Source of the DNA: Ramlibacter albus
Lineage (GTDB): Bacteria > Pseudomonadota > Gammaproteobacteria > Burkholderiales > Burkholderiaceae_C
DNA: 64,000 bases
Direction: 5' to 3'
Assembly (NCBI RefSeq): GCF_014297445.1
Contig: NZ_JACORU010000005.1
Location: 186,001 to 250,000, forward strand
Positions 61,174 through 64,000 of the stretch are shown in pieces. Below the pieces are notes generated by a model, which was not told the DNA's origin, ran no database searches, and worked only from the letters and a program-made list of their open reading frames with translations. Positions within the stretch are counted from its first letter, which is position 1, and every line of letters starts with the position of its first letter. A program made the position numbers and the translations under genes.

Positions 61174-62304
61174 ATGAATGCACTGGCAGGACTTTCGACA
61201 CCCGCCGCCGTGGTGGACACGGCGAAGATGGACCGCAACATCGCCCGCATGCAGCAGGGGCTGCGCGAGCTGGGCGTGGCCTTCCGGCCGCACGTCAAGA
61301 CGGCGAAATGCGTGGAGGTGGCGCGGCGCCAGCAGGCTGCCGGCGCGAAGGGCATCACGGTGTCCACGCTGAAGGAGGCCGAGCAGTTCTTCGCGGCCGG
61401 CTTCGCGGACATCCTCTACGCGGTGGGCATCGTGCCCAACAAGTTCTCGCAGGCGCTGGCGCTGCGCCAGCGCGGTTGCGACCTCAAGCTGATCACCGAC
61501 AACGTCGAGATGGCGCAGGCGCTCGGGCGCTTCGGGCAGGAGCACGGGCATCGCTTCGAAGTCTGGATCGAGGTCGACACGGACGGGCACCGCTCCGGCA
61601 TCGTGCCGGAGTCGGCGCTGCTCCTCGACGTGGGCCGCGCCGTCGCGGAGTCGGGCAGCGTGCTCGGGGGCGTGATGACGCATGCGGGTTCGAGCTACGA
61701 CTTCGACACGCCCGAGGCGCTGCAGGAGGTTGCCGAGCAGGAGCGCGCCGGTTGCGTGCGCGCGGCCGAGCGCCTGCGAGCCGCGGGGCACAAGTGTCCC
61801 GTCGTCAGCGTGGGCTCGACGCCGACGGCGCTTTCCGCGAAGTCGCTGCAGGGCGTGACCGAAGTTCGCGCCGGTGTCTACGTGTTCTTCGACCTCGTGA
61901 TGGCGAACGTCGGTGTATGCACGCCGCAGGACATCGCGCTGTCCGTGCTCACCACGGTCATCGGGCACCAGCCCGACAAGGGCTGGGCGATCGTCGACGC
62001 CGGCTGGATGGCGATGAGCCGCGACAGGGGCACGCAGAAGCAGAAGCACGATTACGGCTACGGGCAGGTGTGTTCGCTCGACGGCAAGGTGCTGCAGGGC
62101 TATGTGCTGAGCGGCGCGAACCAGGAGCACGGCATCCTGTCGCGCGTCGGCGAGCCCGACTTCGATATCGTCACGCGCTTCCCGGTCGGCACGCAGCTGC
62201 GAATCCTGCCGAACCACGCCTGCGCCACCGGCGCGCAGTTTCCGCGGTACGAGGCGGTCGATGCGGCCGGCGTGCAGGAGTGGCCGCGCTTTTACGGATG
62301 GTGA
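61174..62304 (+). CDS. PLP-dependent DSD1-type D-amino-acid lyase (D-serine dehydratase/D-threonine aldolase fold)
   Basis: 376 aa fold-type III protein. The PLP Lys is K42 in RPHVKTAKC, with HAGSSYDF and SVGSTPTALSAK cofactor loops. The zinc pair is H and C in LPNHACATG near 350, as in eukaryote-type D-serine dehydratase and D-threonine aldolase. Its partner RidA follows after 4 bp, which favours the dehydratase reading, because that reaction releases a reactive enamine. Confidence 0.85.
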   Translation: MNALAGLSTPAAVVDTAKMDRNIARMQQGLRELGVAFRPHVKTAKCVEVARRQQAAGAKGITVSTLKEAEQFFAAGFADILYAVGIVPNKFSQALALRQRGCDLKLITDNVEMAQALGRFGQEHGHRFEVWIEVDTDGHRSGIVPESALLLDVGRAVAESGSVLGGVMTHAGSSYDFDTPEALQEVAEQERAGCVRAAERLRAAGHKCPVVSVGSTPTALSAKSLQGVTEVRAGVYVFFDLVMANVGVCTPQDIALSVLTTVIGHQPDKGWAIVDAGWMAMSRDRGTQKQKHDYGYGQVCSLDGKVLQGYVLSGANQEHGILSRVGEPDFDIVTRFPVGTQLRILPNHACATGAQFPRYEAVDAAGVQEWPRFYGW

Positions 62305-62308
62305 TGCG

Positions 62309-62683
62309 ATGAACTACGTGAACCCGGATACGGTCGCGCGCCCCGGCGGGCACTACAGCCACGCAACCGTGGCGAATGGCTTCGTCTTCGTGGCCGGGCA
62401 GTTGCCGATCACCGCGTCGGGGGAGAAGCTGGCCGGCGCGAGCTTCGAGGAGCAGGCGCGGCAGGTGCTCGCGAATGTGAAGGCCATCCTCGAGGGTTGC
62501 GGCAGCAGTGTCGACAATCTCGTGCAGGTGCGCGTGTACGTGGACGACATCGCCAACTGGCCCAAGTTCAACGAGGTGTACGTCGCGTGGGCCGGGGCCG
62601 CGAAACCTTCGCGCGCCGTCGTGCCGACCGCGCCACTGCACTACGGCTTCAAGATCGAAGTCGAGGCGGTCGCCGTCGCCTAG
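62309..62683 (+). CDS. RidA/YjgF-family enamine deaminase
   Basis: 124 aa with family motifs YSHATVANGFVFVAGQLPI, FEEQARQVLANVKAILEGCG, VRVYVDDIANWPKFNEVY and the C-terminal KPSRAVVPTAPLHYGFKIEVEAVA, including the active-site Arg. It hydrolyses enamine/imine intermediates such as 2-aminoacrylate. It is placed directly after a lyase that would make one. Its stop overlaps a convergent small gene. Confidence 0.9.
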   Translation: MNYVNPDTVARPGGHYSHATVANGFVFVAGQLPITASGEKLAGASFEEQARQVLANVKAILEGCGSSVDNLVQVRVYVDDIANWPKFNEVYVAWAGAAKPSRAVVPTAPLHYGFKIEVEAVAVA

Positions 62684-62979
62684 GGCTGCGAACGCGGGTC
62701 GCGGTCGCCGAGCGCCGACGCGAGCGGGTCGATGTGCCCGGCGGGCTGGATCTGCTGGAACGTCTCCATCACCCGCCGCACGATCGCCTTCTGGTCCTCG
62801 GGCCACTTGGCGATGCGCTCCGAGCCGAGGATGCCCTCCAGCGAGGCGATGAGGTGCAGCTGCAGCTGCTGCGGGTTGGGGTGCGTGGCCACCAGCGAGG
62901 TGATGGCGAGGTAGGCGGCGGTGTTCATCGCCATGAGGTGCTGCACCTCGCGCCGCAGGGCTTCGATGTCTTCGTCCAT
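62680..62979 (-). CDS. Small conserved helical protein, unknown function
   Basis: 99 aa (MDEDIEALRREVQHLMAMNTAAYLAITSLVATHPNPQQLQLHLIASLEGILG...), with a coiled-coil-like N-terminus and no signal. Not recognised. Strong third-position G/C bias supports coding. It overlaps the ridA stop by 4 bp in convergent orientation. Confidence 0.7.
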   Translation of the reverse strand: MDEDIEALRREVQHLMAMNTAAYLAITSLVATHPNPQQLQLHLIASLEGILGSERIAKWPEDQKAIVRRVMETFQQIQPAGHIDPLASALGDRDPRSQP

Positions 62980-63016
62980 GGGCTATTGTGCGGCGAGCGC
63001 CCGCGGCGGCCGCGCG

Positions 63017-63271
63017 CTAGGCGACGGGCACGCGCTCGAACTCGGCACGCAGGAAGTCCCGCAGCTCGCGGTACTTCGCCTCCGCATCGGCCTCCAGGCG
63101 CCGCAGCTCCTGCAGCTCGGGGTCGGCAGGCGCCGGGCCCTCGTTGCGCAGCGCGGCTTGCAGGCGCGAGCGCATCTCGTGGTTGCCCTCGCGGGCGCGC
63201 CAGAGGGCGAAGTCGGCTTCCTGCTGCAGGACCCGGTAGCGGGCACGGACGTCGGGGTGCATGCGGTCCAT
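63017..63271 (-). CDS. Small charged helical protein, unknown function
   Basis: 84 aa, rich in Arg, Glu and Ala (QQEADFALWRAREGNHEMRSRLQAALRN...ELRRLEADAEAKYRELRDFLRAEFERVPVA), predicted helical throughout. ATG at 63271 has AAGGA upstream; an ATG at 63262 is also possible. No family recognised. Confidence 0.65.
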   Translation of the reverse strand: MDRMHPDVRARYRVLQQEADFALWRAREGNHEMRSRLQAALRNEGPAPADPELQELRRLEADAEAKYRELRDFLRAEFERVPVA

Positions 63272-63331
63272 TCTTGCCGCATCCTTGCACGCCGTCACCG
63301 GCAATTTGTCACGCACCCGACGGGCGCGTCG

Positions 63332-63586
63332 TCATCGGCGACGAATGCCGCCCCCGATGGGTGTCCAGCGCATCACCTGCCCTAACCGCTGTTTACCGTT
63401 TGCTGCACGTGCAACGAGCGTCGCGCCGACGAAAGTACCCAGCGTGCGCACGGAAAGCGACTGATGCTTGCGAGTGAAGAACCACGACGCGACGCCGGCG
63501 GCCAGGGCCACCCAGGGCTCGCCCGGGAAGAAAGGGCGGGGCTTGTCGTAGCGTTTGACGGCGGCGGGCTTCTCGGGCGTTTCCAT
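63332..63586 (-). CDS. Small protein with one membrane-like segment
   Basis: 84 aa: a charged, Pro-rich start (TPEKPAAVKRYDKPRPFFPGEPW) followed by a hydrophobic stretch VALAAGVASWFF, then RTLGTFVGATLVAR. Possibly a small single-pass or peripheral membrane protein. GAAGGA lies upstream of the ATG. Function unknown. Confidence 0.65.
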   Translation of the reverse strand: METPEKPAAVKRYDKPRPFFPGEPWVALAAGVASWFFTRKHQSLSVRTLGTFVGATLVARAANGKQRLGQVMRWTPIGGGIRRR

Positions 63587-63717
63587 GGCGAGGGGTCCTT
63601 CTCGTTCTTCGTTTCGAACATAGCGCGCGCGCCGGCGCACGGGGCACCGCCGCGGCGCTTGTCAGGTGTCGGAAAGGTCCTACGGCCGTCCATGGCCGCG
63701 GTGGGGACAATCGGCGC

Positions 63718-64000
63718 ATGCACAAAATCCTCGTCGTTGACGACAACGCGGACGCAGCCGAGAGCCTCGCGATGCTGCTGCAGCTGGCCGAGCACGAGAC
63801 CGTCACGGCCTTCAGCGGGCCCGAAGCCATCGAGACCGCGCGGCGCATCCGGCCGCGCGCCATCTTCCTCGACATCGGGCTGCCCGGCATGAACGGCTAC
63901 GAAGTGGCCAAGGTGCTGCGCGCCGACCCGGACCTTGCCGGCATCGTGCTCATCGCGCTGACCGGCTGGGGCGGCGACGGGGACCAGCAGCGGGCCACCG
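63718..64000 (+). CDS. Response-regulator receiver protein, partial at right edge
   Basis: The first 94 codons of a CheY-like receiver (ILVVDDNADAAESLAMLLQLAEHETVTAFSGPEAIETARRIRPRAIFLDIGLPGMNGYEVAKVLR) with acidic pocket DDN and phospho-Asp in IFLDIGLPGM. The conserved Lys and any output domain lie beyond the window, so it may be a single-domain regulator or the receiver of a larger protein. Confidence 0.9.
   Translation, partial: MHKILVVDDNADAAESLAMLLQLAEHETVTAFSGPEAIETARRIRPRAIFLDIGLPGMNGYEVAKVLRADPDLAGIVLIALTGWGGDGDQQRAT

Noticed and set aside
1..64000. tRNA, rRNA, CRISPR arrays, transposases or phage genes
   Set aside because: I saw none: no cloverleaf-like tRNA ends, no regularly spaced repeat arrays, and no integrase or transposase motifs in the reading frames.

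Overview
The window is high-GC DNA (mostly about 68-75 percent G+C by eye) from a betaproteobacterium, most likely the Burkholderiales and perhaps the Comamonadaceae. The evidence is five stand-alone Bug-type solute-binding proteins, a soxCDYZAXB cluster, a terephthalate cluster in the Comamonas gene order, and a ku/ligD pair. I saw no rRNA, tRNA, CRISPR array, prophage or transposase. Both edges cut genes (soxB on the left, a response regulator on the right).

Layout. (1) 1-8187: thiosulfate oxidation, soxC-D-Y-Z-A-X-B on the minus strand, followed by a metallo-beta-lactamase, an ArsR-type regulator and a DsrE-like protein, with a divergent TsuA-type thiosulfate permease. (2) 8204-18280: a nested palindromic repeat, a DECR2-like reductase, an orphan Bug protein, and a translationally coupled operon (acyl-CoA ligase, thioesterase, tphC, tphA2, tphA3, tphB, tphA1) behind an AraC regulator. 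(3) 18354-31673: ABC exporter, methyltransferase and cupin pair, a 1071-aa SARP-like regulator, LysE exporter, metallo-beta-lactamases, a CitE/CaiB/Bug operon and a SCO1-like protein. (4) 31751-35697: TRIC-type channel and potassium channel, then a lower-GC four-gene island: transglutaminase-like protein, an exported protein carrying an RHS junction and a toxin-like C-terminus, and two tandem paralogous small membrane proteins. (5) 35946-39218: cyclase/ATPase regulator. (6) 39256-47854: gentisate-type aromatic operon with its GntR regulator and a matching operator. (7) 47915-51637: NHEJ module ku, MerR/TPR gene, ligD. (8) 51732-64000: signalling proteins (OmpR regulator, two hybrid kinases), haemoglobin, tannase/MHETase-family esterase, a frameshifted RNase II-family gene, a D-amino-acid lyase with RidA, and small genes.

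How the parts may work together. The sox block would oxidise imported thiosulfate to sulfate. The tph and gentisate blocks would feed aromatic acids into central metabolism with Bug proteins as periplasmic binders. Shared control elements can be read directly: 22-bp-spaced direct repeats at the same distance from the start codons of the CoA ligase and the DECR2-like gene, a FadR-type operator in the promoter of the gentisate operon, and a shared element upstream of three sulfur transcription units. The best candidate for an undescribed system is the 33365-35697 island, which looks like an orphan RHS toxin tip with two candidate membrane immunity proteins and a transglutaminase-like partner.
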